From assembly GCA_018064855.1 (NCBI GenBank), contig JAGHUM010000001.1:1-64000 (forward strand): 64,000 nt of DNA, read 5' to 3'. The position numbers and the translations under genes are program-made. Positions 25,660 through 34,996 of the stretch are shown in pieces (the stretch's first letter is position 1; each line of letters begins with the position of its first letter). Source of the stretch: Candidatus Physcocola equi (GTDB taxonomy: Bacteria > Bacteroidota > Bacteroidia > Bacteroidales > Paludibacteraceae). Under the pieces are notes generated by a model. The model searched no databases and was not told where the DNA came from. It was given only the letters and a program-made list of their open reading frames with translations.

Positions 25660-28014
25660 ATGGGAAAAAAGAAAAAAAATAAAAGCGCAAAGGCTTCAAA
25701 AACAGCAAAGTCTTCATTGAAATCTTCTGTAAAATCATCTGTGAAATCTAAATCGGGCAAACGTGCCAGTACTTTCTTCCGAGGTGGTACTTTCTCTGCC
25801 AGACCAAAGTCTTCTCGTGATTTCAAGTTGAAAAACAAACAGCAGAATGAGATAGAATGCGCTCTGCTTCGTTTTTTCTACGATAATAGGGACAAGGCTA
25901 TTACGCATAAAATCATTTCTGAATCGCTCAACGCTCGTCAACGCGATGAAATTCAGGAACTGGATTCCAACCTGATACATCTCTACAAGAAGGGCTATCT
26001 GATTGTTCCGGAGTCTGGGAAATATCAGTACAACCCTGATAATAAATTGGTGAAGGGCGAAATCACCAAACTGGTAGGCAGTAAGGCTATCGTGGTGGAG
26101 GAAGGTCTTTCGGCTGCCAAGATAGAACGAGAACAGGAAATTGTGGTTCCTGAAGAATACATCAACCATGCTCTCATTGGAGATGAGGTGCTTCTCACAC
26201 TCTGTGACTTCACAAAAGAAGGACAAAGACAGGGACATATCGTTCATGTGGAAAAGCATAACAGAGAGACGTTTGTCGGAACCATGCAGATCGTCAATCC
26301 AAATTTGGCGTTCGTTTGTGTTGACAGACGTATAAGCATCAACGATTTCTTTGTCCCTACAGAATGCTTGAATGGCGCTCAAAACGGTCAGAAAGTTCTC
26401 GTGCGTTATACCGGTTGGAACGACACTGAAAAGAACCCTCGTGCCGAGGTCATTGATGTCCTTGGTGAAAGTGGCGACAACAATACTGAAATGCATGCAA
26501 TCTTGGCAGAGTTCGGGTTGCCATACGGATATCCAGATGCTGTAGATGAGTTTGCGAAAACGCTCAGTGGTGAAATCACCGAAAAAGACTTGGCAGAACG
26601 ATTGGATTACCGTGATGTGGTTACGTTTACCATCGACCCTCGAGACGCAAAAGACTTCGACGATGCCCTCTCTATCAAAAAGAAAGAAAATGGCAACTGG
26701 GAGGTGGGCGTGCACATCGCAGACGTGTCTCACTTTGTGAAGGAAGGCGATATCATCGACCAAGAGGCTGTGGAACGTGCGACTTCCGTTTACCTTGTTG
26801 ACCGCACCATCCCAATGCTTCCAGAATGTCTTTGCAATTTGCTTTGCTCGCTCCGTCAGGATGAAGACAAGTTTGCCTACTCTGTGATTTTTGAAATGGA
26901 CAATGATGCCAAGGTGCTCAACTACAACATCACACACAGCGTTATACGTTCCAACAGACGTTTCACTTATGAAGAGGCTCAGGAACGCATCGAGACAGGA
27001 AAGGGTGATTTTGTGGATGAAATCCTCGCATTGGACAAACTGGCAAAGAAACTCCGTGAAAAGCGTTTTGAAAACGGATCAATCAACTTTGAAAGTACGG
27101 AAGTCCGCTTTGAACTCGATGAAAAAGGAAAACCTCTCAGCGTTTACTTCAAAGAAAGCAAAGACGCCAACAAACTGGTGGAAGAGTTCATGTTGCTTGC
27201 CAACAAGACCGTAGCCGCTCATATTGGGAAGGTGGAACCAGGAAGCAAGGCCAAGACGTTTGTTTATCGAATCCACGATATTCCAGATCCTGAGAAACTT
27301 GGACATCTTAACGAGTTTATCAGCCGTTTCAACTACAAAATCAAGACGGAAGGTAAAAACAACGAAGTCAGCAACTCTATCAATAAACTTTTGAGAGACG
27401 TGAGCGGAAAGAAAGAACAGAACTTGATTTCAACTATAACCGTTCGCTCAATGAAGAAGGCTGTATATTCAACAGACAATGTGGGGCACTATGGCCTGGC
27501 GTTCGACTACTATTCTCATTTCACATCGCCTATCCGTCGTTATCCCGATTTGATGGTTCACCGTCTGCTCGATATCTACGCAAAGGGTGGAAAGAGTGCG
27601 GATAAAAAGAAATACGACGATCTTTGCGAACATTGCTCGGCCCAGGAAGTGCTTGCTGCCAATGCAGAGCGTGCATCCATCAAGTACAAGGAGGTGGAAT
27701 TTATGAGCGACAAGATTGGCAACTGCTATCTGGGTGTGGTTTCTGGAATTACCGAATGGGGTCTTTATGTGGAAATCGTGGAAAACAAGTGCGAAGGCAT
27801 GGTGCCAATGCGCGATGTGGAAGGCGATTATTTCATGTTTGATGAAAAGAACTACCAGTTGGTGGGCGAGCGCACTCACAAAATCTATCAGATTGGCGAT
27901 GAAGTCGTCATCCGTGTGGCGAAAACCAACTTAGAAAAGAAGCAGATGGATTTCGAATTGCTGGGTAAAAAAGAAGATGTTAAAAATTTAGAGGAGGTCC
28001 TCCGTAATGAATAA
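25660..28014 (+). CDS. rnr: Ribonuclease R
   Basis: RNase R is a processive 3'-5' exoribonuclease that degrades structured RNA. The 784-residue protein has the expected order. First comes a Lys/Ser-rich N-terminal tail (about 1-40) and a helix-turn-helix-like segment, then cold-shock domains (about 130-270). The RNB catalytic domain carries the metal-binding DPRDAKDFDDALSI (about residues 325-338), and an S1 domain ends the protein (IGNCYLGVVSGITEWGLYVE). A near-consensus TATCTTTA box lies about 70 bases upstream. The 3' end overlaps the next gene by 8 bases, so the two are probably coupled. Confidence 0.95.
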   Translation: MGKKKKNKSAKASKTAKSSLKSSVKSSVKSKSGKRASTFFRGGTFSARPKSSRDFKLKNKQQNEIECALLRFFYDNRDKAITHKIISESLNARQRDEIQELDSNLIHLYKKGYLIVPESGKYQYNPDNKLVKGEITKLVGSKAIVVEEGLSAAKIEREQEIVVPEEYINHALIGDEVLLTLCDFTKEGQRQGHIVHVEKHNRETFVGTMQIVNPNLAFVCVDRRISINDFFVPTECLNGAQNGQKVLVRYTGWNDTEKNPRAEVIDVLGESGDNNTEMHAILAEFGLPYGYPDAVDEFAKTLSGEITEKDLAERLDYRDVVTFTIDPRDAKDFDDALSIKKKENGNWEVGVHIADVSHFVKEGDIIDQEAVERATSVYLVDRTIPMLPECLCNLLCSLRQDEDKFAYSVIFEMDNDAKVLNYNITHSVIRSNRRFTYEEAQERIETGKGDFVDEILALDKLAKKLREKRFENGSINFESTEVRFELDEKGKPLSVYFKESKDANKLVEEFMLLANKTVAAHIGKVEPGSKAKTFVYRIHDIPDPEKLGHLNEFISRFNYKIKTEGKNNEVSNSINKLLRDVSGKKEQNLISTITVRSMKKAVYSTDNVGHYGLAFDYYSHFTSPIRRYPDLMVHRLLDIYAKGGKSADKKKYDDLCEHCSAQEVLAANAERASIKYKEVEFMSDKIGNCYLGVVSGITEWGLYVEIVENKCEGMVPMRDVEGDYFMFDEKNYQLVGERTHKIYQIGDEVVIRVAKTNLEKKQMDFELLGKKEDVKNLEEVLRNE

Positions 28015-28885
28015 ATCATTTTTACCGACGGCGGTTCTGCTCTTGCTGATGATGGGGGTGAACTCTTGCAGTTTTTTCAAAGGCAAACAAAATAACGACA
28101 GAACTAACGATAACTTGGTCGGGGATGTCATGCAAGTGACGGAAAACCAATTTATGGCTGTTCAAAACTTTGATGAAGTGAAAAAGGGAGAACCTTACAG
28201 ACCCGATGAAGGCGATTGGGATTGGATTCGTCGTTACGATAGAGAAGGTAATCTGGAAGTCATTATTCAGATTTCCATGATAGGAGACACGATTGGTTAC
28301 ACCCGTTTTGAATACGACACGGAGCATCCGACTCAGAAAAAATCACAACTTGATTATAACAAAGATGGAGTGCTCGTGATGCGCACCGATAAGTCTTATG
28401 ATGAGCAGGGTCGTGAAATACGCTCTTATACGACAGACGCTTCAGGCAGACCTGTTCAGGTGACCACCATGGAGTATGTCGGCAGTGACAAAAAAACGGT
28501 CCATTATACAGGAGATGGGAAGGTGCAGTTTAAGACGATTGAAACAATGAATTCAAAGAATTGTCCGCTTTCCACCATTCAAAAAAACGCTTCCGATCAG
28601 GTGATAGGACTTCATAAAGATAGTTGGAAGGGCGAATTGCGTGATTCGACGGTTTTTTATGACGAGAATGGGCAGATGGCTTCTGCCATTGGCTTTGATT
28701 ATGACCAGTACGGAAATCTGATCAACCAGCACGGAGTTGACGGACAGGGCAATCCTTTCCTCCCTGTTGTCTATAAGTATAAGTATGATGGTGTAGGCAA
28801 CTGGTATGAATGTGTGAAATACAATGGCGACAAACCAGAGTATGTCATCGAACGCATCATTGATTATTATCCTAAAAAGAAATAA
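28007..28885 (+). CDS. YD-repeat lipoprotein
   Basis: The protein of 292 residues has a lipoprotein signal (hydrophobic LLLLMMGVNSC, lipid Cys near residue 21), so it is exported. From about residue 70 it is made of YD/RHS-like repeats: YDREGNLEVI, YDEQGREIRSY, YTGDGKVQF, YDENGQMASA, YDQYGNLINQ and YDGVGNWYEC. It is the exported counterpart of the protein at 5100-6032. Its ATG lies within the end of rnr. Function is unknown; the repeats probably form an extended beta structure. Confidence 0.75.
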   Translation: MNKSFLPTAVLLLLMMGVNSCSFFKGKQNNDRTNDNLVGDVMQVTENQFMAVQNFDEVKKGEPYRPDEGDWDWIRRYDREGNLEVIIQISMIGDTIGYTRFEYDTEHPTQKKSQLDYNKDGVLVMRTDKSYDEQGREIRSYTTDASGRPVQVTTMEYVGSDKKTVHYTGDGKVQFKTIETMNSKNCPLSTIQKNASDQVIGLHKDSWKGELRDSTVFYDENGQMASAIGFDYDQYGNLINQHGVDGQGNPFLPVVYKYKYDGVGNWYECVKYNGDKPEYVIERIIDYYPKKK

Positions 28886-28904
28886 CTCATCGGACGATTT
28901 GGTT

Positions 28905-29420
28905 ATGGCATTGATAAAGAAAGTTAGAGGTTTTGAACCTAAAATAGACGAAAGCGTATTTTTGGCAGAAAACGCCACCGTGGTCGGAGATGTTGAAATC
29001 GGAAAAGATTGCAGCATCTGGTTTGGCGCGGTTTTGCGTGGTGATGTCAACTCTATACGTATTGGCAATAATGTGAATATTCAGGATGGCGCTGTGCTTC
29101 ACTCGCTTTACCAAAAATCAAAAGTCGTGATTGAAGATAATGTGTCGGTAGGTCACAATGCCATTATTCATGGTGCCACTGTGCACAGCAACGTCTTGGT
29201 GGGCATGGGCGCTACCATTCTCGACAATGCTGAAATTGGAGAAAACAGTATTATTGCCGCAAATGCACTTATTAAGGCAGGTACGGTGGTTGAACCAAAT
29301 TCTGTATATGCTGGTGTGCCCGCAAAAAAGGTGAAAGACGTTAGCCCGGAACAGGTGGAAAGCATCATAAAGCGCACAGCCGATAATTATCGCATGTATT
29401 CAACTTGGTACGACGAATAG
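28905..29420 (+). CDS. Gamma-carbonic anhydrase family protein
   Basis: The 171-residue protein folds as a left-handed beta helix of hexapeptide repeats (VVGDVEIGKDCSIWFGAV and onward). The three gamma-CA zinc ligands are present: His66 (AVLHSL), and His84 and His89 (VGHNAIIHG). The C-terminal helix (SPEQVESIIKRTADNY) is typical of the YrdA/PaaY/CaiE group. Such proteins may hydrate CO2 or act as acyltransferases, and activity cannot be decided from sequence. ATG 28905 was chosen over an in-frame start at 28824 that lies inside the lipoprotein gene. Confidence 0.9.
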   Translation: MALIKKVRGFEPKIDESVFLAENATVVGDVEIGKDCSIWFGAVLRGDVNSIRIGNNVNIQDGAVLHSLYQKSKVVIEDNVSVGHNAIIHGATVHSNVLVGMGATILDNAEIGENSIIAANALIKAGTVVEPNSVYAGVPAKKVKDVSPEQVESIIKRTADNYRMYSTWYDE

Positions 29421-29438
29421 TCGGAAATATTTTTTCTC

Positions 29439-30359
29439 TTGAGTAATCCAATAGTTATCATCTTCAATCCTTGTTCGGGCGGGAAAGATTCGTCTGTCAA
29501 ATCTCATTTGCTTCAGTGTTTCGCGGAGGCAGAATTGGATGTGCGCCTGTTGGAAACGGAATATTCAGGCCATGCTGTGGATTTGGCAAGAGTTGCGGCC
29601 GATGAAGGCGCGCGTTGCTTTGTCTCGGTGGGCGGTGATGGCACCGTAAGCGAAATGGTGAACGGTTTGATGCGCAGCAGTGTGGACACCAAAACTCTGT
29701 CTTTCGGTGTGATACCTGCGGGAACTGGCAATGACTGGTGCCGTTACTTCAAGATTCCTACAGATATGCAGCAGGCGGTTGACATTATAAAGAAACAAAA
29801 AACAATGCCGATTGACGTCGGCAGAATGTGTTCTGATGCAGATGGTGAACGGAACTGTCGTTTCTTTGTCAATTCCGTTGGCTTTGGATTTGATGCTGAG
29901 GTTGTTGAGAAAAAAGAACGGATGAGTTGCTTTGGAGGAAAAAAATGGTCTTATTTGGTGGCCCTTGCAGCAAGTGTGTTAAAGCATCGTTCCGTCCCTA
30001 TGACCTTAAAAATGGATTCCGATCAGTTGGAATCACCTATTTATACCATGTCTGTGGCGAATGGACCGTTTACGGGTGGCGGCATCAAGCAAACACCTTT
30101 GGCGGTGCCGGATGATGGATTTTTTGATGTGATGTTGGCTACAAATCTTAGTCCGTTTGGCCTTATTAAAGGTTTGTGGGCTATTTTCCGACAAAAAGGA
30201 GAGAGTTCTGGCATTATCAAGACTTTCAAAACGAAGGAAATGCATATCCACAGTGAGCGCAAACCCAAAATAGAGGCAGATGGAATCTTGCAAAGCGAAG
30301 TGCAGATGCCGGTACATATAACCATGGCACCGTTGGCTTTAAACATGATAATTCCTTGA
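29439..30359 (+). CDS. Diacylglycerol kinase-family lipid kinase
   Basis: This 306-residue protein has the DAGK catalytic marks: NPCSGGKDSS near the N-terminus, SVGGDGTVSEMVNGL (ATP site, about residues 66-80) and PAGTGNDWCRYFKIP (about 95-109). It probably phosphorylates a lipid such as diacylglycerol, or a sphingoid base or ceramide as in Bacteroidales that make sphingolipids; the substrate is not readable. The start is TTG at 29439: no ATG lies in frame before the first conserved strand (IVIIFNPCSGG), and the previous stop is 19 bases upstream. Confidence 0.88.
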   Translation: MSNPIVIIFNPCSGGKDSSVKSHLLQCFAEAELDVRLLETEYSGHAVDLARVAADEGARCFVSVGGDGTVSEMVNGLMRSSVDTKTLSFGVIPAGTGNDWCRYFKIPTDMQQAVDIIKKQKTMPIDVGRMCSDADGERNCRFFVNSVGFGFDAEVVEKKERMSCFGGKKWSYLVALAASVLKHRSVPMTLKMDSDQLESPIYTMSVANGPFTGGGIKQTPLAVPDDGFFDVMLATNLSPFGLIKGLWAIFRQKGESSGIIKTFKTKEMHIHSERKPKIEADGILQSEVQMPVHITMAPLALNMIIP

Positions 30360-30391
30360 TATTTTTTACAAATTTGATAATACAACAGAAT

Positions 30392-31207
30392 ATGTTTCAT
30401 ATAGACAAACTACAACATACCGATAGCGGCAATTTCTTTCTTTTGGCAGGTCCTTGTGTGATTGAGGGGGAGGAAATGGCATTGAACATCGCAGAACATT
30501 TGGTGAAGACTTGCGATAGCTTGCAGATTCCTTTAATCTTCAAAGGCTCATATAGGAAAGCAAACCGCAGCCGTCTGGATTCCTTTACAGGAATTGGCGA
30601 CGAAAAGGCTTTGAAAGTGCTTCGTCGTGTCAGTGAAACCTTTGGTGTGCCTACGGTGACAGATATCCATGCTGCAAGTGAGGCTGAACTGGCTGCCGAA
30701 TATGTGGATGTGCTTCAAATACCGGCATTCCTTTGCCGCCAGACCGATTTGCTGGAAGCTGCGGCAAAAACGGGTAAGGTTGTAAACATCAAGAAAGGAC
30801 AGTTCTTGGCTCCAGCCTCCATGAAATTTGCTGCGGAAAAGGTGACCGGTTGTGGAAATCCGCGTGTGATGCTGACCGATCGTGGCACAGGCTTCGGCTA
30901 TCAGGACTTGATGGTTGATTATCGTGGAATCCCTATTATGCAAGAAACAGGTCATCCTGTGATTTTGGATATCACCCATTCGTTGCAACAGCCCAATCAG
31001 AGCAGTGGCGTGAGTGGTGGCAATCCGCAGATGATTGAAACCATTGCACGCGCGGGCATTGCGGTCGGTGTGGATGGCATATTCTTGGAAACCCATCCCG
31101 ATCCTAAAAATGCCAAAAGTGATGGAGCGAATATGCTTCATCTCGATTTGTTTGATGATCTCATGTCAAAACTGGTGAAATTGAGAAAAGTGGTGAATGA
31201 ACTTTGA
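30392..31207 (+). CDS. kdsA: 3-deoxy-8-phosphooctulonate synthase
   Basis: KdsA condenses arabinose-5-phosphate with phosphoenolpyruvate to Kdo-8-phosphate for the inner core of LPS. The 271-residue protein has LAGPCVIEGEE near the N-terminus, FKGSYRKANRSR, QIPAFLCRQTDLL, KKGQFLAP and DGIFLETHPDP. The Cys in AGPCVIE marks the metal-dependent class of KdsA; the metal-independent class has Asn there. ATG 30392 is preferred to an upstream non-ATG start. The SIS protein at 49404-50015 probably makes its arabinose-5-phosphate. Confidence 0.95.
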   Translation: MFHIDKLQHTDSGNFFLLAGPCVIEGEEMALNIAEHLVKTCDSLQIPLIFKGSYRKANRSRLDSFTGIGDEKALKVLRRVSETFGVPTVTDIHAASEAELAAEYVDVLQIPAFLCRQTDLLEAAAKTGKVVNIKKGQFLAPASMKFAAEKVTGCGNPRVMLTDRGTGFGYQDLMVDYRGIPIMQETGHPVILDITHSLQQPNQSSGVSGGNPQMIETIARAGIAVGVDGIFLETHPDPKNAKSDGANMLHLDLFDDLMSKLVKLRKVVNEL

Positions 31208-31221
31208 TTGAAACGCGAAAT

Positions 31222-31803
31222 ATGATTGAAGTAGGAAATACCATTGTCAGTTTTGATGTGCTGACCAAGGAATTTGTATGTGACCTGGACATCTGTCGTG
31301 GGGAATGCTGTATTGAGGGCGAATCGGGAGCACCTGTCGCACCTGATGAGATAGATAAATTGAAAGAACTTGTGCCGATTGTCTGGGATGACCTTTCTGA
31401 GGTGTCCAAGGCTGTTATCAAGGAGCAGGGACCTACTTACACCGATGAAGACGGTGATGAGGTGACTTCCATAGTGAACGGACGAGAATGTGTTTTCACT
31501 TACACCGATAGCGATGGCATCTGCAAATGTGCCATAGAGAAAGCTTTCCGTGAAGGTAAAACCGATTTCTATAAACCTATTTCATGTCACTTATATCCGA
31601 TCCGTCTTACCGAAATGGATGGGCTCACATTGCTCAACTACCACAAGTGGCGCATCTGTCGGTGTGCTTGCGACCTTGGACACAAACTGAAGGTGCCTGT
31701 GTATAAATTTCTTAAAGAACCTTTAATTCGTCGTTTCGGTGCCGAATGGTATGAGGAACTGGAAATGACGGTTGAGGAATTGAAAAAACAAAAAATGATA
31801 TGA
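31222..31803 (+). CDS. DUF3109 family protein
   Basis: A 193-residue protein of the DUF3109 family, which is widespread in Bacteroidota and uncharacterised. It has a conserved set of Cys: CDLDICRGECCIEG, GRECVFTYTDSDGICKCAIEKA, ISCHLYPIR and WRICRCACDLG. Ten or so Cys in such spacing suggest metal or Fe-S binding, and the pattern recalls the YkgJ/Fe-S oxidoreductase-like zinc-cluster proteins, but this is inference. A TTG start at 31204 would overlap the kdsA stop; ATG 31222 is preferred. Its stop overlaps the start of the M16 gene (ATGA). Confidence 0.88.
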   Translation: MIEVGNTIVSFDVLTKEFVCDLDICRGECCIEGESGAPVAPDEIDKLKELVPIVWDDLSEVSKAVIKEQGPTYTDEDGDEVTSIVNGRECVFTYTDSDGICKCAIEKAFREGKTDFYKPISCHLYPIRLTEMDGLTLLNYHKWRICRCACDLGHKLKVPVYKFLKEPLIRRFGAEWYEELEMTVEELKKQKMI

Positions 31804-33029
31804 AGACTGAAGATATAGACTTCTATCAACTGCCCAATGGCATCAAGGTGGTGCATGTGTTCAATGATTCACCTGTGGCATACTGTGGCATGGGTGTGAT
31901 GGTTGGTACACGTCATGAACTGCCTCAGGAAAGCGGTATGGCTCATTTCTTGGAACATTGTATGTTCAAGGGAACCACGCACCGCAGTGCCTGGCATATT
32001 CTCAACCGGCTGGAAGATGTGGGGGGAGAGGTGAACGCCTATACTGAAAAAGAGGAGACATTTGTTTATTCCACAGTGCTTGAAGAGTATTTTGAACGCG
32101 CTATGGAATTGTGTGCCGACATGGTCTTGAATCCAACATTCCCACAGAAAGAACTCGACAAGGAAAAGGATGTCATCATAGACGAAATCAATGCCTATAA
32201 TGACTCTCCATCTGAGTTGATTTATGATGAGTTTGAGAATCTGGTCTTTGATGGGTGCTCTTTGGGTAGAAACGTTTTGGGCACAGAAGATGTGCTCGAA
32301 AAATATACGACAGCCGATGCTGCGGCTTTTCATCAGCGTTGTTATGGCACAGACAGAATGCTTTTCTTTTCTATGGGACGTATGCCCAAGAAGAAACTGA
32401 TGCATCTGGTGGACAAGTATCTCCGCTCAGTGCCTATGCGTGCTTCTGCGGCAGAGAAGGGTGGTGTGAGCCTCTATGTGCCTCAGCAGAAAATAGTGGA
32501 TAAGGGTTTGCATCAGATCAACTATTTGGCAGGCAATCGCGCTTATGATTTGTTTGACGATAAACGTATTGTATTGGTATTGCTCAACAATATTTTGGGA
32601 GGACCTGGTCAAAACAGCCGATTGAATGTTGCTATTCGTGAGCGAGGTGGAATGTCTTATTCCGTAGAATCTGGTTATACGCCTTATACGGATACGGGTG
32701 TGTTGTCGGTTTATTTTAGCGCGGACATCAAAAACAAAGACAAGTGTGTGGCGTTGCTCAATAATGAACTGAAAAAACTGCGTGATGTGAAACTTACATC
32801 AGCGCAGTTGCAGCGTGCGAAAATGCAGTTGAAGGGACAGGTAGCAATAGCGGAGGAGAATAAGGAGGCTCAGGCGCTTGGCGTGGCGAAAAACTTTCTT
32901 TACTTCGGAAACTACACATCATTGGAAGAACGTGTGTCTGCCATAGAGTCTATTACAGCAGAACAATTACAAGAAGTTGCCAACGAGGTCTTTGATGAAC
33001 GTTGTCTGTCGTCGTTGTTGTATTGTTGA
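31800..33029 (+). CDS. M16-family zinc peptidase
   Basis: The 409-residue protein begins close to the inverse zinc motif HxxEH, seen as HFLEHCMFKGT (His49, Glu52, His53), with the third ligand in the downstream ENEEx-type region (EVNAYTEKEETFVYSTV and following Glu). The C-terminal half is the non-catalytic M16C domain (NILGGPGQNSRLNVAIRERGGMSYSVES). Such peptidases degrade or process oligopeptides. There is no signal peptide, so it is probably cytoplasmic. It overlaps the DUF3109 gene by 4 bases and ends a run of co-directed genes. Confidence 0.93.
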   Translation: MKTEDIDFYQLPNGIKVVHVFNDSPVAYCGMGVMVGTRHELPQESGMAHFLEHCMFKGTTHRSAWHILNRLEDVGGEVNAYTEKEETFVYSTVLEEYFERAMELCADMVLNPTFPQKELDKEKDVIIDEINAYNDSPSELIYDEFENLVFDGCSLGRNVLGTEDVLEKYTTADAAAFHQRCYGTDRMLFFSMGRMPKKKLMHLVDKYLRSVPMRASAAEKGGVSLYVPQQKIVDKGLHQINYLAGNRAYDLFDDKRIVLVLLNNILGGPGQNSRLNVAIRERGGMSYSVESGYTPYTDTGVLSVYFSADIKNKDKCVALLNNELKKLRDVKLTSAQLQRAKMQLKGQVAIAEENKEAQALGVAKNFLYFGNYTSLEERVSAIESITAEQLQEVANEVFDERCLSSLLYC

Positions 33030-33059
33030 ATCTTGATAAGAGTGAATAAATAGTAAACA

Positions 33060-33092
33060 GGGAATCGCTGTGGTGGCGGTTCCCGTTTTTTT
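33060..33092 (+). terminator. Terminator after the M16 gene
   Basis: GGGAATCGC (33060-33068) pairs with GCGGTTCCC (33076-33084, one wobble), followed by G and seven T that run into the stop codon of the convergent gene. Confidence 0.85.
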
Positions 33093-34551
33093 ACAGTCTT
33101 TTTTTGATTTCGTCCAAATCGTGTAGGATTTTCATGTTTTCCTTTATTTTCCTTTTCGCCGATTTTCTGAAATTCTTGCTCAACATCTTTTTGTAGTGTT
33201 CGTTTGCAGTGCGGAGACTCGTTTCACAAGAAGAGATTAGTTGCTTTACAAGGGGTACGCTTTCGGGTTTTATATTGGTACCGCAGCTCATGGCGTATGC
33301 TTTGTTGTACGATTTCAAGGCGTTAGCGCTGATTTTATCTCCCTCTTGATAGAAATGTTTGTCAATCTTTGTCTCAAGATAGTGCCTGTACTCTCTGACG
33401 TAAGTGTTGCCGATGCCTTTGTGGGCATTCATCCTTTTGAGGCAATCGATGTTTTGCTCAATTTCGGTTTTGTAGTAGTGGCAGTTTAGTGCATATTGGA
33501 AGGCGGAATCGGGTAATACCACGTTATTTTCTGCACTGTATTTCCCCTTTTTATATCCTCTTTCAAGAAAGTGGTCGAAACGGAAATTGCTATATGGTTT
33601 TTTCTGAAATCTGTAAATAGGGTCAAATGGTTGTAGGTTCATATAGTGCCATTTGTTGTCTTCGCACATGAAATAGTAGAATTTGTTTCTTTTGTAAAAA
33701 AGTGTGGTGTCTTTTGTGAGATAGACAGATTCGTGGCCGATTGTGTAGGAATACAATGCTTTATTGTCTCTGCGCATTTCCAAGATGCTGTATTTCACAT
33801 TGTCGTAGGTTTTAGTCTCTATCCTGGCTTGGTATTTATATTTTTTCATGGCTGCCCATGTCGGATCGAATACATGATAGTTGTCTCCTAATTTGCAAAT
33901 GCTCCAAACGTGACCGTTTCTGTCTTTTTTATCTTGGTGGAATTTGATGGTGTATGGGAATAACGTCTTTCTCCACTTTGGGTATTTGTCATCGTAAAAG
34001 GACCCAAATTGTCTTAACCAATGTATTCCGGCTCTTTTGTGGAGATTCTCTCTGGCGTAGCCCAATACAGTGTGGCTTTCTATGCCCATGTGCTTTGCGG
34101 TGAAGGAAAATAAAGCCTCGAAATGTGCACAAACTCCTTTTTTATACTTTAAAGTCCATTCGGCCAATTGTTTTTGAGATCTGTTCGATTGGGAACCCGA
34201 TAGGTTGATGTCATACTTTACATTATTGGAAATCCAATCCATAAGAACCCAAAGCCGCATGGTGTCTGATTGGTAGTTGTCCATGATATAGTTGGCTAAG
34301 TCGTATGTGCTGTTGAGATGCTCTTTGGGAATAACAACGTCTTGAATGTTGTTTTCTGGGGTAAATGGCTTTTCCTTGAATCCCAAACGGAATATTTCGA
34401 AAGTGGTTGAGTCTTGGCTGATTTTGCTGATTAAGGCTTGTTTGGCGCTTTTTTTATAGTATTCTTTGTTGGGGGCGGAATGAAGCAATGAACAGATAAT
34501 TGAGAATATAGTGCAAAGTATTATTTTTATTGCAGAATTGTTCGCTGTCAT
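33091..34551 (-). CDS. Secreted transglutaminase-like protein
   Basis: The 486-residue protein has a hydrophobic export signal (residues 9-26, SIICSLLHSA). A transglutaminase-like cysteine protease domain (about 85-235) follows, with the triad Cys141 (KKGVCAHFEALFSF), His214 (GHVWSICKLGDNYH) and Asp229 (VFDPTW). Similar domains in Bacteroidota act as peptidases or amidases in the periplasm or at the surface. The C-terminal half (about 250-486) is Lys/Tyr-rich and helical, with no family I recognise. Confidence 0.85.
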   Translation of the reverse strand: MTANNSAIKIILCTIFSIICSLLHSAPNKEYYKKSAKQALISKISQDSTTFEIFRLGFKEKPFTPENNIQDVVIPKEHLNSTYDLANYIMDNYQSDTMRLWVLMDWISNNVKYDINLSGSQSNRSQKQLAEWTLKYKKGVCAHFEALFSFTAKHMGIESHTVLGYARENLHKRAGIHWLRQFGSFYDDKYPKWRKTLFPYTIKFHQDKKDRNGHVWSICKLGDNYHVFDPTWAAMKKYKYQARIETKTYDNVKYSILEMRRDNKALYSYTIGHESVYLTKDTTLFYKRNKFYYFMCEDNKWHYMNLQPFDPIYRFQKKPYSNFRFDHFLERGYKKGKYSAENNVVLPDSAFQYALNCHYYKTEIEQNIDCLKRMNAHKGIGNTYVREYRHYLETKIDKHFYQEGDKISANALKSYNKAYAMSCGTNIKPESVPLVKQLISSCETSLRTANEHYKKMLSKNFRKSAKRKIKENMKILHDLDEIKKRL

Positions 34552-34674
34552 TATCGTGTCTTTCTTGAAGGTGTGTTCATGAAAACAACTTCTAATACAG
34601 AATTGAAGTTGGTTTGTGATATGGTATCCTATCGTTTGGCTAATTCGTTAGGAATAGATAATCATAAATACAAA

Positions 34675-34700
34675 AAATCCGAAACTTATGTTCCGGATTT
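34675..34700 (-). terminator. Terminator after tRNA-Phe
   Basis: AAATCCGAAAC (34675-34685) and GTTCCGGATTT (34690-34700) pair with one wobble. On the minus strand a T tract follows. Confidence 0.75.
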
Positions 34701-34704
34701 TCAG

Positions 34705-34777
34705 TGGTGCCAACGGGAATCGAACCAGTGACACAAGGATTTTCAGTCCTTTGCTCTACCAACTGAGCTATGGCACC
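34705..34777 (-). tRNA. tRNA-Phe (anticodon GAA)
   Basis: Cloverleaf of 73 bases on the minus strand. Acceptor GGTGCCA/TGGCACC, anticodon stem AGGAC... with loop CTGAAAA giving GAA, and a T-arm with TTCGATT loop. Discriminator A, CCA not encoded. Confidence 0.95.
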
Positions 34778-34805
34778 TTTTCTGCTTTGCTTTTGTTTTG
34801 CGTTG

Positions 34806-34813
34806 CAAAGTTA
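34806..34813 (-). promoter_or_regulatory. tRNA-Phe promoter -7 box
   Basis: Minus strand TAACTTTG followed by CA, 28 bases upstream of the tRNA. The rest of the 34552-34996 gap holds no gene that I can see. Confidence 0.6.
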
Positions 34814-34954
34814 GTGCATAATATTTAAAATACAAAGTATTTGTGCATATTTTTTCTTTTTTTGTTTACTGAAACGTGGTATTTATCTACATTGTTTATT
34901 CTTATATTTCAGTTTTTTTTGTTTTGACTTGTAGCCTATATTACGGGAAATGAG

Positions 34955-34962
34955 TATCTTTG
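34955..34962 (+). promoter_or_regulatory. Glutathione peroxidase promoter
   Basis: TATCTTTG, with a TTG element about 21 bases upstream; it lies 34 bases before the ATG at 34997. Confidence 0.6.
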
Positions 34963-34996
34963 CGTTGATAGTGTTTTTGAAATCAAATATAATTTA